A DNA stretch of 49,362 bases from an uncultured Lentisphaeria bacterium (GCA_949282965.1 CASDQW010000077.1:1-49362), one strand, 5' to 3'. Shown: positions 8,731 through 17,213, numbered from the stretch's first letter. A program made the numbers and translations. Notes: generated by a model not told the origin, from the letters alone.

Positions 8731-10044
8731 TCAGTCCCGGTAAAGTTCCCGGAGCCGTCCGGCCGCGGATTCCGGCGGCAGCACCGGGACGTCCAGTCCG
8801 ATCGGATTCGGCAGTTTTCCGTCCGGATCGATACCGCAAAGTTCATAGATGCTGCCGAGCATATCCTGCGGACTGACGGGACGGGAGACAACTTTGGCGG
8901 CGAATTCGTCGGATTGGCCCACGACCTTGCCGCCGGCGAATCCGCCTCCGGCCACCAGACAGGAAAAACAATGCGGATAATGGTTGCGGCCCCCGTTCCA
9001 GGGGGCGTCCCAGTCCACTTTCGGCGTGCGGCCGAATTCACCGGTCCACCAGATGATGGTGCTGTCCAGCAGACCGCGTTCGTGCAGATCCGAAATCAGT
9101 GCAGCGGTGGCCTTGTCCATCTCCGCGGCCTTGGTCTTCATGGTTTCGAAGTGGCGTTTGTGGGTATCCCAGCCCTGCGCGTTGATGGTGATGTAAGGCA
9201 CGCCGGCCTCCACCAGGCGCCGGGCGGTGAGAAACGATTGTCCCAGCGTGGTCATGCCGTAACGTTCCCGCATGGACTTGGGTTCCAGCGCAAGATCAAA
9301 GACCTTGGCGGCGTCTCCTTCCACGATGCGGCGGGCCTGGACACCGGCTTCGTCGAAACGCTTGACCTCTTCCGCTCCGGCGGCGGCGCGCCCGAAGGTA
9401 TCCAGTTGTTCCAGGAGGTCAAACCGCTTCCGCAGCGCCTCCCGGCTCAATCCTCCGGGCGGCACGATGCCGTCCACGATGAATTTCGCCGCCGCCGGGT
9501 TCCCGCCGGTGACCAGCGGGCTGTAGCGTTCATTGAGAAAGCCCACTTCGGAAAAACGTCCTTTGGGAACGGTCAGAATGACGTAGGGTGGAATGTCTCC
9601 CCGGTAATTTTCCGCCTTGAACATGGCGATGACCGCGCCGATGGCGGGAAATACCCGGCCGCCGCCGGGATTGCGTCCGGTCTGCATCAGGTAAGTCGCG
9701 GTTTCGTGGCCCGGATGAGGATGGGTCATGGTGCGGATCAGGGAATATTTGTCGGCATGTTGCGCCAGCAATGGAAAAAACTCACTGATTTCGATGCCGG
9801 GCACGTTGGTTGGAATGGCCTTGTAGCCGCCGTTGTAATCCCGGGGTGCACCGGGTTTGGGGTCGAAGGTTTCCAGCTGGCTCGGGCCGCCCCAGACCCA
9901 TACTTCGATGACGGATTTTGCTCGCGGGCGGGGGGCGGCAGCGGGTTTGTTCGCCCATGCGGACAGGGGGCGCCCGGCGAAATGAGCAACGGTGCCCAGA
10001 GCGGTGAAGGTGGCGAAGGTTTTCAGAAAATCACGCCGGTTCAT
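8731..10044 (-). CDS. DUF1501 family protein with Tat signal
   Basis: A 437-residue protein opening with a twin-arginine signal (NRRDFLKTFATFTALG, residues 2-17), so it is probably exported folded. The body matches the DUF1501 family, which is related in fold to sulfatases and alkaline phosphatases. Typical blocks are EVWVWGGPSQLETFDPKP near residue 47, GWDTHKRHFETM near 287, and WWTGEFGRTPKVDW followed by GGRNHYPHCFSCLVAGGGFAGGKVVGQSDE near 326-376. The function is unknown. It lies 10 bases after the DUF1549/1553 gene and 15 bases before the IPT-domain gene, so all three are probably one operon. Confidence 0.88.
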   Translation of the reverse strand: MNRRDFLKTFATFTALGTVAHFAGRPLSAWANKPAAAPRPRAKSVIEVWVWGGPSQLETFDPKPGAPRDYNGGYKAIPTNVPGIEISEFFPLLAQHADKYSLIRTMTHPHPGHETATYLMQTGRNPGGGRVFPAIGAVIAMFKAENYRGDIPPYVILTVPKGRFSEVGFLNERYSPLVTGGNPAAAKFIVDGIVPPGGLSREALRKRFDLLEQLDTFGRAAAGAEEVKRFDEAGVQARRIVEGDAAKVFDLALEPKSMRERYGMTTLGQSFLTARRLVEAGVPYITINAQGWDTHKRHFETMKTKAAEMDKATAALISDLHERGLLDSTIIWWTGEFGRTPKVDWDAPWNGGRNHYPHCFSCLVAGGGFAGGKVVGQSDEFAAKVVSRPVSPQDMLGSIYELCGIDPDGKLPNPIGLDVPVLPPESAAGRLRELYRD

Positions 10045-10054
10045 GGTGCAGTCC

Positions 10055-11632
10055 TCAATGTTGATACAGAAATTCCCGGCTGTTCAGCAGTACCCAGCAC
10101 AGGTCCTGCAGAAAACGCCATTTTTCTTTGCCGCCGGCGGGATAGGCCTGGCGCAATACCTGCCGTTCTTCCGGGGAGGGGTAGCGCGAGTAAAACAGCA
10201 AATAGATTCGGTCGAACTGCGCCGGTAGCGCCCGGCCCCGCACCTTCCAGACGCCCGGAATTTTGCCCATTTTCCGATACAGTTCTCCGGAGTTGAAGAG
10301 ATACAGCCGCTGCTCGGCGCTGATCCGGTTGTTGCGTTCGCCGAGAACACCGCCGTCGCGGGAGGGGCGCCCGAAAAGACCGAGAAAACGACTGCTGATG
10401 GAGCCGTCGGCCAGCAGCACGGTTCGTTCTTCTTTCGGAAGGAAGCTGAACGGTTCCGGGATGACGCTGGAATACGAGGACGGATCTCCGGAAAGGGAAC
10501 CGATGATGTCGTCCAGCACCTCGGCGTCCAGACGGCGCAGCGGGAACTGTGCAAACACGCGTTCGGCGTGCCCGGCGTCTTTCTGATCAGCCTTTTCCCG
10601 CGGAAGCGACGAGGCCCGGAACGGCGCGGAAAGTACAATCCGGCGGCAGAGTTCCCGGAAGTCGTACCCGTCTTCCGCAAACTGTCGCGCAAGCAGTTGC
10701 CCCGGTTCCGGCAGGGCGCCCGGGCCCGGGCGGGGCAGGTCGTCGCCGCTGCCGCCGTTCAGCCCATGCCCGAAGAACCAGCACCAGGCGCGGTTGACCG
10801 TGGCGGCCGCGAATACCTGTCGCTCTGGAGCGAACGTGTAATCGGCCAGCGCCGCGCGACGGTCTTCTCCCGGCTGCACCGTGACGGAGGATCCGTCCGG
10901 CAGGGTCAGCTGGACCGGGGTGGTTTCAGGGAGCACGAAAACGATTTCCTCTTTCCATTCCCAGGTTTTTTTGTAACGGATCCGGGAGAAAAACGCCTCC
11001 AGCGCCTGCTGGTCTTTTTCCGGCCATTGCTCAGTCCGGCAGCCGAACAGCGTCAGCGCAAGATTCCGGGAGAGTCCGCGCGGCGTGCGGTCCGCCGCCG
11101 CCCGCAGAAAGTTGGCTTCCGGATCGCGGAAATTGCTGCCGGTGGCCAGCAGCAGTCGCCGGAACAGTCGGTCCAGCGGTTCATTCCGGGAGAGACTCTG
11201 GTGCAGTATCCGGCAATAAGCGTAAACGGCATTGGGCCAGAGGTTGATTGGAAATTCCGATTTGATGCGCAGCACATCGGCCCATTTCATCGACCAGAAA
11301 GCCGGAAAATCCGGAGAATGCAGCAGCCGCTCAACCAGCGTTTCATATTTGTCCGGAGTATTATCCCGGAGATAGTTTTCCGCCTCCTGCGGTGTCGGCA
11401 ACCGTCCGGCCAGCGCCAGGTAAACCCGGCGCAGCTGAACCGCGTCCGAGGCTTCCCGCGGCATCGGCAGAGATTGGCTGCGCCAGAATTCGGCGAACCG
11501 AAGGTCCAGCGGGGTACGGAGTGGGACCGGGGTATCCTTTTCAAACAGGCTCCGTCCCGTTTCGTCCGCCGTCGCTCCGGCGGGAAACAGCAGTGCCAGC
11601 AGTGCCGGCAGCAGAACCGTGATGAATCTCAT
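10055..11632 (-). CDS. Secreted DUF1549/DUF1553 protein
   Basis: The 525-residue product starts with a signal peptide (MRFITVLLPALLALLFPAGATA). The DUF1549 part is at about residues 60-200 (RRVYLALAGRLPTPQEAENYL; LLHSPDFPAFWSMKWADVLR). The DUF1553 part is at about 280-520 (NRAWCWFFGHGL; FPLRRLDAEVLDDIIGSLSG; the C-terminal NSREFLYQH). Many relatives carry an N-terminal cytochrome-like domain with CxxCH heme motifs. None is present here. The start at 11632 was chosen for its GGAGAA site and signal peptide over an upstream in-frame ATG at 11680. It heads the trio with DUF1501 and IPT genes, an association known in planctomycetes with no proven function. Confidence 0.85.
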   Translation of the reverse strand: MRFITVLLPALLALLFPAGATADETGRSLFEKDTPVPLRTPLDLRFAEFWRSQSLPMPREASDAVQLRRVYLALAGRLPTPQEAENYLRDNTPDKYETLVERLLHSPDFPAFWSMKWADVLRIKSEFPINLWPNAVYAYCRILHQSLSRNEPLDRLFRRLLLATGSNFRDPEANFLRAAADRTPRGLSRNLALTLFGCRTEQWPEKDQQALEAFFSRIRYKKTWEWKEEIVFVLPETTPVQLTLPDGSSVTVQPGEDRRAALADYTFAPERQVFAAATVNRAWCWFFGHGLNGGSGDDLPRPGPGALPEPGQLLARQFAEDGYDFRELCRRIVLSAPFRASSLPREKADQKDAGHAERVFAQFPLRRLDAEVLDDIIGSLSGDPSSYSSVIPEPFSFLPKEERTVLLADGSISSRFLGLFGRPSRDGGVLGERNNRISAEQRLYLFNSGELYRKMGKIPGVWKVRGRALPAQFDRIYLLFYSRYPSPEERQVLRQAYPAGGKEKWRFLQDLCWVLLNSREFLYQH

Positions 11633-11713
11633 GGGGTGTTCTCCGGTTTTTCTTTGGTTCAGATGATTCCTTCTTCCCAATGCGGTGATCGCACGGGAGA
11701 ATATGACGTTTTT

Positions 11714-12826
11714 TTATCCAAGCGGTTTGAAGCGATGATCGCCGCGGGGATGTACGGCGACACCTTCCATCTCCACCAGCCAGCCGGGGCGGCAGACCGG
11801 AGCCTTGACCATGATGCGCGGCAATGCGGGGGGCAGAAGCGCGCCGAGGATTTCCTCCACCGCACCGGCATCGGCCGCGTCGCGCAGGTAGACGACGGCG
11901 AGTTTCAGATCGTCCAGCGTCCCTCCGCCTTCATGCAGCAGGGCGGAAACGTTTTCCACCATCCGCCGGGTCTGGCGGCGGACGTCGCCGGGGTGAACGA
12001 TTCGGCCCTCCTTGTCGATGCTGGCGGTTCCCGAGAGATGGAGCCAGGAACGATCGCCGAATAAAATTCGGACACCACGCTCGAAGGTGACTCCGTAAAC
12101 ATGGGTCGGCGAAAGAAATTCCGGCGCACGCAGATAAACCACCTGTTTCGGATGCAGGCCCCACAAGGCCAGGGATTCCATCTGCACCAGCCGGGAGGGG
12201 ACAGCGGCAAGCGCCTCGATGCCGGTGCTGGTGATGTAATGACTCTTTTCCGTCAATCCTTCCTCACGGAAGAAATCCCGGCGCCCTTTGACCAGCCCGG
12301 CGTAATGATTGTCCACATCCCGGCAGTAGATCCAGGTCCGGTGAACATGGTCCGCGATATTGCCGTTTCGTTGTTTCAGCACGGCGCGCAGGGCCTGAAA
12401 CTCCTCCGTCATCTGCTGTTCGCTGGATGCCGCCTGCAGGCGGGAGCGACGAAATGTCAGTAGACGATAATGCGTGAGTTCCTGACTTGTGGTACAGCCG
12501 CCATGGGTTTGTTCGACCGTTACCGGCTGCGGCGAATCCAGTCCCCAGGCGGTGGTCGCCAGGCGGCTGTCTCCCGTCGGCGGCTGGCCCACCATCAGAA
12601 CGGCATCCGCGTCGTCGCCGAGCAGCTCCCGGAGCGGTTCCGCCTGATTGGCGATGTCGCTCAAGTGAAATCTCCAGTAAAGCGGTCGACGTCCGGCGAA
12701 AAGCGTCCGGCAACGTTCCACCAGTGCACGCGCTTCGGTGATGAAGTCCCTGTCCGGGCAAGAACAGTCCGCCACGAAAAACTCCCCGGCGATTCCCGGT
12801 GCTGCCGGATCATTCAAATGATGCAT
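11714..12826 (-). CDS. RidA/YjgF-superfamily protein, chorismatase (FkbO/Hyg5)-like
   Basis: The C-terminal third (about residues 255-365) carries the RidA pattern LSGTASIDKEGRIVHPGDVRRQT, then VENVSALL and LKLAVVYLRD, and ends WLVEMEGVAV. The N-terminal region (about 60-200) includes VGQPPTGDSRLATTAWGL, which resembles the N-terminal half of FkbO/Hyg5/XanB2-type chorismatases, where two RidA-like halves make one chain. Those enzymes hydrolyse chorismate to hydroxybenzoates or dihydroxycyclohexadienoate. Substrate assignment here is inference. The gene lies 81 bases before the DUF1549/1553 trio on the same strand, and a link with it is only positional. Upstream, 12827-12981 holds no clear feature. 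Confidence 0.6.
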   Translation of the reverse strand: MHHLNDPAAPGIAGEFFVADCSCPDRDFITEARALVERCRTLFAGRRPLYWRFHLSDIANQAEPLRELLGDDADAVLMVGQPPTGDSRLATTAWGLDSPQPVTVEQTHGGCTTSQELTHYRLLTFRRSRLQAASSEQQMTEEFQALRAVLKQRNGNIADHVHRTWIYCRDVDNHYAGLVKGRRDFFREEGLTEKSHYITSTGIEALAAVPSRLVQMESLALWGLHPKQVVYLRAPEFLSPTHVYGVTFERGVRILFGDRSWLHLSGTASIDKEGRIVHPGDVRRQTRRMVENVSALLHEGGGTLDDLKLAVVYLRDAADAGAVEEILGALLPPALPRIMVKAPVCRPGWLVEMEGVAVHPRGDHRFKPLG

Positions 12827-12981
12827 GAGGTCCTCTTGTTGGTTTGCTATGAAAGGTGGATATGAGGCTGAGTGAACGGTCCATCAATAATTTCCGTTTT
12901 AAGCAGAAACGATAAGAGTATTTCTTCAGACCGGCCACAGCAGCGGGGCAAGTCCGGATGCTTCTTTTCAGAATACAGCAT

Positions 12982-13569
12982 TTACGGCGTGTTTTTTTCC
13001 TGGCGTTCCAGGCGCTTTTGCACGGCCGCCTGAATCGCCCGGTCAGCATTTTTCTCCCGTTTGGAGAGTTCCTGGGAGAGCCATTCCACGCGGCGTCTGG
13101 TTTCTTCCAGATGTCGGCGATTTTCATCCAGACGTTTCTGGTAACTTTTCCGGATCATGGTGGTAATTTCCGCTTCAATGGCGGGCTGTTCGGCGGGAGT
13201 CGCCTTGTGATACGCCTCCACCAGTTCCTTCAGTTTCTGTTCCCGTTCGCGTTCGGCTTTGCGCAGGGCATCCACTTTGGTCTGCATCTGCAGACGGAAT
13301 TCATCGGGGTCCTTGGCCTGGAGCTCCATCATGGCTTTGCGTTCCTGAGGATCCAGCATGGAAAAGACCCGCCACATGGCCGCATTGCCGGGGCGTCCGC
13401 TTTTGTTTTTCGCCTGAAAATTCGGCGGCGGCGGCGGTGGCTGCGGTGGTGGCGGCGGCGGAATGAACTCTTCCTTTTTCTTCGCCACGTCATTCACTCC
13501 TATCTGCAGCGACCATGCCGGAGTGGACAGCAGCAGCAGTAACACTATTGAAACTCTGAAAATCATCAT
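12982..13569 (-). CDS. Secreted proline-rich coiled-coil protein
   Basis: A 195-residue product with a signal peptide (about residues 1-20, ending TPAWS). A proline tract at about 37-49 (PPPPPPQPPPPPP) follows, and then a long charged helical region, about 65-192, rich in Glu, Lys, Arg and Gln and likely coiled coil. It resembles Spy/CpxP-like periplasmic proteins only in general character, and I do not recognise a family. It is the third gene after an ECF sigma factor and its anti-sigma factor, 28 bases downstream, so it is probably part of that regulon. Two adjacent ATG codons (13569, 13566) follow AGGAA; either could be the start. Confidence 0.7.
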   Translation of the reverse strand: MMIFRVSIVLLLLLSTPAWSLQIGVNDVAKKKEEFIPPPPPPQPPPPPPNFQAKNKSGRPGNAAMWRVFSMLDPQERKAMMELQAKDPDEFRLQMQTKVDALRKAEREREQKLKELVEAYHKATPAEQPAIEAEITTMIRKSYQKRLDENRRHLEETRRRVEWLSQELSKREKNADRAIQAAVQKRLERQEKNTP

Positions 13570-13597
13570 GCTGATTCCTGTTCGCTCTCTGTCGTAT

Positions 13598-14062
13598 TCA
13601 AATCCAATTACTCAGCGCATATTGACGCGAGTTGAGTTCCTGGTCCAAGCAATAGGATTCCTGCTCCAGGTCCGTCCAGTCCATCAGCACCGGGGGCGTT
13701 TCGGATACCGTCGCCGCCACCGGCGGTGCAACCGGTCGCTGCAACTCCTCCGAGCCGCCGGTCAGACGAATGGCAATCAATACCGCTGCTGCCGCAGCAG
13801 CAGAGGCCGGCAGAATCCGGCGTAGAATCACTGCCGCCAGGCGCCGGCGCTTCCGGTCTTCTCGCACTGCCCGGAACACGCGCGCATCCAGCGCCGGATC
13901 CGGTTCCGGTGCGACCGGCAGGGAACTCCCGCACAGAAGCTCCGCATCCCGGCGTAATGCGGCGCATTCCGGACACTGTGCGAGATGTTCGGCCACCTCC
14001 CCGGTCAGGGGGGAATCCGTGTCCAGCACGGTTTCGAGATATTGGTTGCAGAGTTCTTTCAT
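13598..14062 (-). CDS. Zinc-finger anti-sigma factor (membrane)
   Basis: This 154-residue protein has an N-terminal anti-sigma zinc-finger signature, HLAQCPEC (His-x3-Cys-x2-Cys, about residues 26-33), followed by one hydrophobic segment at about 78-100 (LPASAAAAAAVLIAIRL). The remaining 50 residues would lie in the periplasm. The design fits a membrane-bound regulator that holds an ECF sigma factor inactive until a signal releases it. Its start overlaps the sigma gene's end by 4 bases (ATGA), the usual arrangement for a cognate pair. The signal sensed is unknown. Confidence 0.85.
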   Translation of the reverse strand: MKELCNQYLETVLDTDSPLTGEVAEHLAQCPECAALRRDAELLCGSSLPVAPEPDPALDARVFRAVREDRKRRRLAAVILRRILPASAAAAAAVLIAIRLTGGSEELQRPVAPPVAATVSETPPVLMDWTDLEQESYCLDQELNSRQYALSNWI

Positions 14063-14637
14063 TGGAGCAATCCTCCATGGTCAACAGCCCCCAGTTGGGC
14101 TCTTAGGTTTTTCAAAGCATATTGCATGCGGGCCAGAACCGTATTGATGGAACAGTTCTGTATTTCCGCGATCTCCTTGAACGCCACTTTCTCCCGGCGC
14201 AGCAGGAACACCTCACGCTGTTCTTCCGGCAACTTTGCCAATGCCTGACGGATCAGGCCGCCCAGTTCCGTTTCGTCCAGCCGGCGCCAGGGTTCGGTGC
14301 CGGGGGGCGCGTCGATTTCCGGGGCCTCGTCCCGATCCAGTTCCAGGAACCCGTTTTCCCGTCTGCTGCGGCGTACTTTGTCAATCAACAAATTCCTTCC
14401 GATGCGGAAGAGCCATGCGGCAAAATATCCCTGATCCCGATATTTCGGCAGCCGGGCGACCGCACGCACCCACGTCTGCTGGAACACGTCATCCACTTCC
14501 GCCGGACTCCATGGCATCATGCCGTTGAGGTAACCGTACAACCTTTTCCGATGCCGCTGATACAGCTGCTCAAAGGCGCCGTCATTTCCCTCAAGATAGT
14601 CCTTTATCAGTTCGTAATCGCTGCGTTCTGCCAACAC
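14059..14637 (-). CDS. ECF-type RNA polymerase sigma factor
   Basis: The 192-residue protein has sigma region 2 at about residues 24-92 (FEQLYQRHRKRLYGYL; DDVFQQTWVRAVARLPKYRD; AWLFRIGRNLLIDKVRR) and region 4 at about 128-180 (LPEEQREVFLLRREKVAFKEIAEIQNCSINTVLARMQYALKNLR). It redirects RNA polymerase to a small regulon, probably its own operon. The start is GTG at 14637; a TTG three bases in is an alternative. It is followed with a 4-base overlap by its anti-sigma factor and then by a secreted coiled-coil protein. Confidence 0.93.
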   Translation of the reverse strand: MLAERSDYELIKDYLEGNDGAFEQLYQRHRKRLYGYLNGMMPWSPAEVDDVFQQTWVRAVARLPKYRDQGYFAAWLFRIGRNLLIDKVRRSRRENGFLELDRDEAPEIDAPPGTEPWRRLDETELGGLIRQALAKLPEEQREVFLLRREKVAFKEIAEIQNCSINTVLARMQYALKNLRAQLGAVDHGGLLQ

Positions 14638-14729
14638 TTGTGATCGCTCTGGTCAATATACTTTCACACTACCATAACGGATCGACGTCGGAAAAATTGC
14701 GTCATCCACGAAAAAAACGCGAAAAAATC

Positions 14730-15113
14730 TCACCCCACCAGAAAATCCGCCAGCGGCCGGTCCGCCGCCAGCAGTCCGCAGTCCCGGAGTTCCTCCGGCC
14801 GGATAAAGCGATATTCCTGTCCTTCGCAGGGGACCGGAACCGCGGCCGCACCGATCAGGCAGCGCAGAAACGTCAATCGGATCGTCGCGTCCTCCGTCTG
14901 GTGTGTTATCTCAAAGATCGGATCGAGAATCGTCGCCTTCAGGGCCAGTTCTTCCCGCAACTCCCGCCGCAATGCTTCGGCCGGAGTTTCCCCGGACTCG
15001 ATCTTGCCGCCGGGGAACTCCCAGCCGGCGGGGGGCTTCCCGGGGGGACGGCTGCAAATCAATACCGTGCCGTTGCGGCGAATGACCGCGGCGGCCACAT
15101 GAATGAATTTCAT
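14730..15113 (-). CDS. Nudix hydrolase (MutT-like)
   Basis: A 127-residue Nudix protein. The Nudix box GGKIESGETPAEALRRELREELAL (about residues 35-58) fits G-x5-E-x7-RE-x2-EE. The N-terminal VAAAVIRRNGTVLICSRPPGKPPAGWEFPGG is typical of (8-oxo-)dGTP pyrophosphatases of the MutT group. It probably cleans the nucleotide pool or hydrolyses another nucleoside diphosphate derivative. It lies upstream of the ECF sigma gene on the same strand, with a 92-base gap, and is divergent from the fmdB-rsmA-nfo unit. Confidence 0.88.
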   Translation of the reverse strand: MKFIHVAAAVIRRNGTVLICSRPPGKPPAGWEFPGGKIESGETPAEALRRELREELALKATILDPIFEITHQTEDATIRLTFLRCLIGAAAVPVPCEGQEYRFIRPEELRDCGLLAADRPLADFLVG

Positions 15114-15180
15114 ATCGTTCCGCTTTTGAAAAAATGTTGTTTATGAGGTAATGTAATACCGGAATTCTATTTCAACAAAT

Positions 15181-15232
15181 CCGGAACGGTGAAAAATCGG
15201 ACGAGTCGCCTGAGAGCAGCACCGTGATCCGG
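15181..15232 (+). other. Structured leader/dyad upstream of the fmdB-rsmA-nfo unit
   Basis: ACGGTG (15186-15191) pairs with CACCGT (15220-15225). CCGG at 15181-15184 pairs with CCGG at 15229-15232 after a small bulge. This gives a two-part stem of about ten pairs with a 28-base head. It ends just before the ribosome binding site of the fmdB-like gene, so it could be a 5' UTR structure or a protein-binding dyad. No known riboswitch class was recognised. Confidence 0.35.
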
Positions 15233-15248
15233 AATGGGAGAGTTTATC

Positions 15249-15479
15249 ATGCCGATTTTCCGTTACCGGTGCGCGCGGTGCGGCGCCGGAGAGACCCGTC
15301 TGGTTCCGCGGTTTGACGCGGAGGTGCGTTGCGAGAAATGCGGGGAAGTCATGATGAAGCTGCCGAGCGCTTTTGCCGCGGTCGGCCGCTCCGCCGCTTC
15401 CGGCTGTGCCGCCGCGGACTTCTGTCCCTCGGCGGGAGGGCATTGCTGTGACGGCCATTGCGGGTGCGGCGGACACTGA
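15249..15479 (+). CDS. FmdB-family zinc-ribbon protein
   Basis: A 76-residue protein starting MPIFRYRCARCG, the classic start of the FmdB/CxxC-CxxC zinc-ribbon family. Cys8/Cys11 and Cys28/Cys31 form the likely zinc site. The C-terminal tail, about residues 57-76, is rich in Cys, Gly and His (GGHCCDGHCGCGGH) and could bind additional metal. The start at 15249 is preferred over an ATG at 15234 because GGGAG (15236-15240) fits it and the family begins here. Its stop overlaps the rsmA start by one base (TGATG). The function of the family is regulatory by name only. Confidence 0.85.
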   Translation: MPIFRYRCARCGAGETRLVPRFDAEVRCEKCGEVMMKLPSAFAAVGRSAASGCAAADFCPSAGGHCCDGHCGCGGH

Positions 15480-16300
15480 TGAATAAACAGCAGTTGATGG
15501 CGGCGCTGACGTCGATCGGCATGCGGCCGGGACGGGGGCTCGGTCAGAACTTTCTGGTGGACGCCAATCTGCTCGAAGCGATTGTCCGGGCGGCGGCGCC
15601 CGCTCCCGGAGAGGTGATTCGGGAGGTGGGGCCGGGGTTCGGCGTGCTGACCCGGCGCCTGATCGCGTCCGGAGCGGAGGTGATCGCCGTGGAATTCGAT
15701 CATCGGATCGCGGAGTATTTGCGGCGGGAGATGCCGACGGAACGTTTCACGCTGATCGAGGATGATGCCTGCCGGGTGGATTTTACGAAGATTCTGCCGG
15801 CGGACCGGCCGTTTCGGGCGATTGCCAATCTGCCGTATTCGATCAGCAGCATTTTTGTGGCGCGGATGCTGGAACTGCCCCGGATGCCGGACGGCATGGT
15901 GTTCATGTTGCAAAAAGAGATGGCTGAGCGGCTGGCCGCGCCGCCGGGATGTCGGGCCTACGGCGCGCTGAGCGTCCGGGTGCAGCAGGCGTATGAAGTA
16001 CGTATTCTGCGGGACGTCCCGCCGGAAGTGTTTTTCCCGCCGCCGGAAGTGGATTCGGCGGTGGCGGCTTTCACGCTGCGCCGGCCCGCGCCGGAGTTGC
16101 AGCTGCGCCGCCGGCTGGCGGGGGTGGTGAAAACCGCGTTCGCCCAGCGCCGCAAGCAGATGGGCAAAGTGCTCGGGGCGAATTATGACCGGGAGAAGGT
16201 GCAGGCGGCTTTCGCACGTCTGAATATGCCGCTGGAGATTCGTCCCGATAAGGTGGAAGTGGAGGACTTTGTAAAACTGACGGAGGGGATTTTCGCATGA
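15479..16300 (+). CDS. rsmA: 16S rRNA (adenine1518-N6/adenine1519-N6)-dimethyltransferase
   Basis: RsmA (KsgA) dimethylates two adjacent adenines near the 3' end of 16S rRNA with S-adenosylmethionine and acts as a late 30S assembly checkpoint. The 273-residue product shows [10 protein letters not shown] (about 18-27), the SAM motif [10 protein letters not shown] (about 49-58), the acidic VEFDHR and the catalytic NLPYSISS (about 117-124). The ATG at 15479 overlaps the fmdB stop, and the gene ends with an ATGA overlap into nfo, so the three genes form a coupled unit. Confidence 0.95.
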   Translation: MNKQQLMAALTSIGMRPGRGLGQNFLVDANLLEAIVRAAAPAPGEVIREVGPGFGVLTRRLIASGAEVIAVEFDHRIAEYLRREMPTERFTLIEDDACRVDFTKILPADRPFRAIANLPYSISSIFVARMLELPRMPDGMVFMLQKEMAERLAAPPGCRAYGALSVRVQQAYEVRILRDVPPEVFFPPPEVDSAVAAFTLRRPAPELQLRRRLAGVVKTAFAQRRKQMGKVLGANYDREKVQAAFARLNMPLEIRPDKVEVEDFVKLTEGIFA

Positions 16301-17145
16301 AATACATCGGAGCACATGTCAGCGCGGCCGGCGGAGTGGAAAACGCGCCGCTGAATGCCGCGGCCATCGGTGCGAAAGCATTCGCGCTGTTTACGAAAAA
16401 CCAGCGGCAGTGGTCGTCCCCACCACTGCGGGAGGAATCTATTGCCGCCTTCCGGGAGAACTGTCGCAAAAACGGCTTCGCGCCGGAACACATCCTGCCG
16501 CACGACGGATACCTCATCAATCTCGGGCAGCCGGACGACGACAAGCGGGCGCTCTCCCGGGCCGCCTTCATCGACGAAATGCAGCGCTGCGACCAGCTGG
16601 GGCTGATCCGGCTCAACTTTCATCCGGGCAGCCATTTGAATCTGATCGGAGAGCATCATTGTCTGGAACATATCGCCTATGGGGTGCGCGAGGCGGTGGA
16701 CACCGTGCCGAACGTCATGGCGGTTATCGAAAACACCGCGGGGCAGGGCTCCAATCTCGGCTATTCCTTTGAACAACTGGCCACGTTGATCGAACTCATT
16801 GACCGGCCCGGACGGGTTGGCGTGTGTCTGGACACCTGCCATGCCTTTGCTGCCGGGTACGACCTGCTGACGGAGGAGGGGTACGACTGGACCATGAACC
16901 AGTTCCGGAGGCTGATCGGTTTCGAGCACCTGGCGGGTATGCACCTCAATGACTCCAAGGGCAAACTGGGGGGACATCTTGACCGCCATCAGAGCATCGG
17001 ACTCGGGACGCTGGGGCTGGAGACGTTTCGCCGGATCATGGCGGATCCCCGGCTGGACGGCATCCCGATGATTCTGGAAACGATCGATGATTCGTTGTGG
17101 GCGCAGGAGATCGCCACGCTTTACGCCATGCCGGGCGCGCAATGA
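16297..17145 (+). CDS. nfo: Endonuclease IV (AP endonuclease)
   Basis: Nfo cuts DNA on the 5' side of abasic sites in base excision repair and uses a trinuclear zinc centre. The 282-residue protein is full length. It starts [17 protein letters not shown] and has the AP_endonuc_2 blocks [27 protein letters not shown] (metal-binding Glu), [38 protein letters not shown] and MILETIDD. It overlaps rsmA by 4 bases and is followed at once by a strong terminator. Confidence 0.96.
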   Translation: MKYIGAHVSAAGGVENAPLNAAAIGAKAFALFTKNQRQWSSPPLREESIAAFRENCRKNGFAPEHILPHDGYLINLGQPDDDKRALSRAAFIDEMQRCDQLGLIRLNFHPGSHLNLIGEHHCLEHIAYGVREAVDTVPNVMAVIENTAGQGSNLGYSFEQLATLIELIDRPGRVGVCLDTCHAFAAGYDLLTEEGYDWTMNQFRRLIGFEHLAGMHLNDSKGKLGGHLDRHQSIGLGTLGLETFRRIMADPRLDGIPMILETIDDSLWAQEIATLYAMPGAQ

Positions 17146-17164
17146 GGCGGGATGGCGACGGTTG

Positions 17165-17211
17165 ACGGCGTCCGCGGCGAAGTTTTTCTCCGACCCGGAC
17201 GCCGTTTTTTT
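17165..17211 (+). terminator. Rho-independent terminator after nfo
   Basis: ACGGCGTCCG (17165-17174) pairs perfectly with CGGACGCCGT (17196-17205), and a run of seven T follows (17205-17211). It ends the fmdB-rsmA-nfo transcript three bases before the stop codon of the convergent heparinase gene. Confidence 0.9.
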
Positions 17212-17213
17212 CA

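Noticed and set aside
7870..12064. Plus-strand frames of 808 and 498 codons opposite the DUF1501, DUF1549/1553 and RidA-like genes.
   Set aside because: Antisense to three genes with signal peptides or family motifs; composition is that of a codon-bias shadow.
15205..15232. CTGAGA followed by TGATCCGG, resembling part of a TPP riboswitch.
   Set aside because: The other conserved TPP elements and spacing are absent, and the genes downstream are not thiamine-related.
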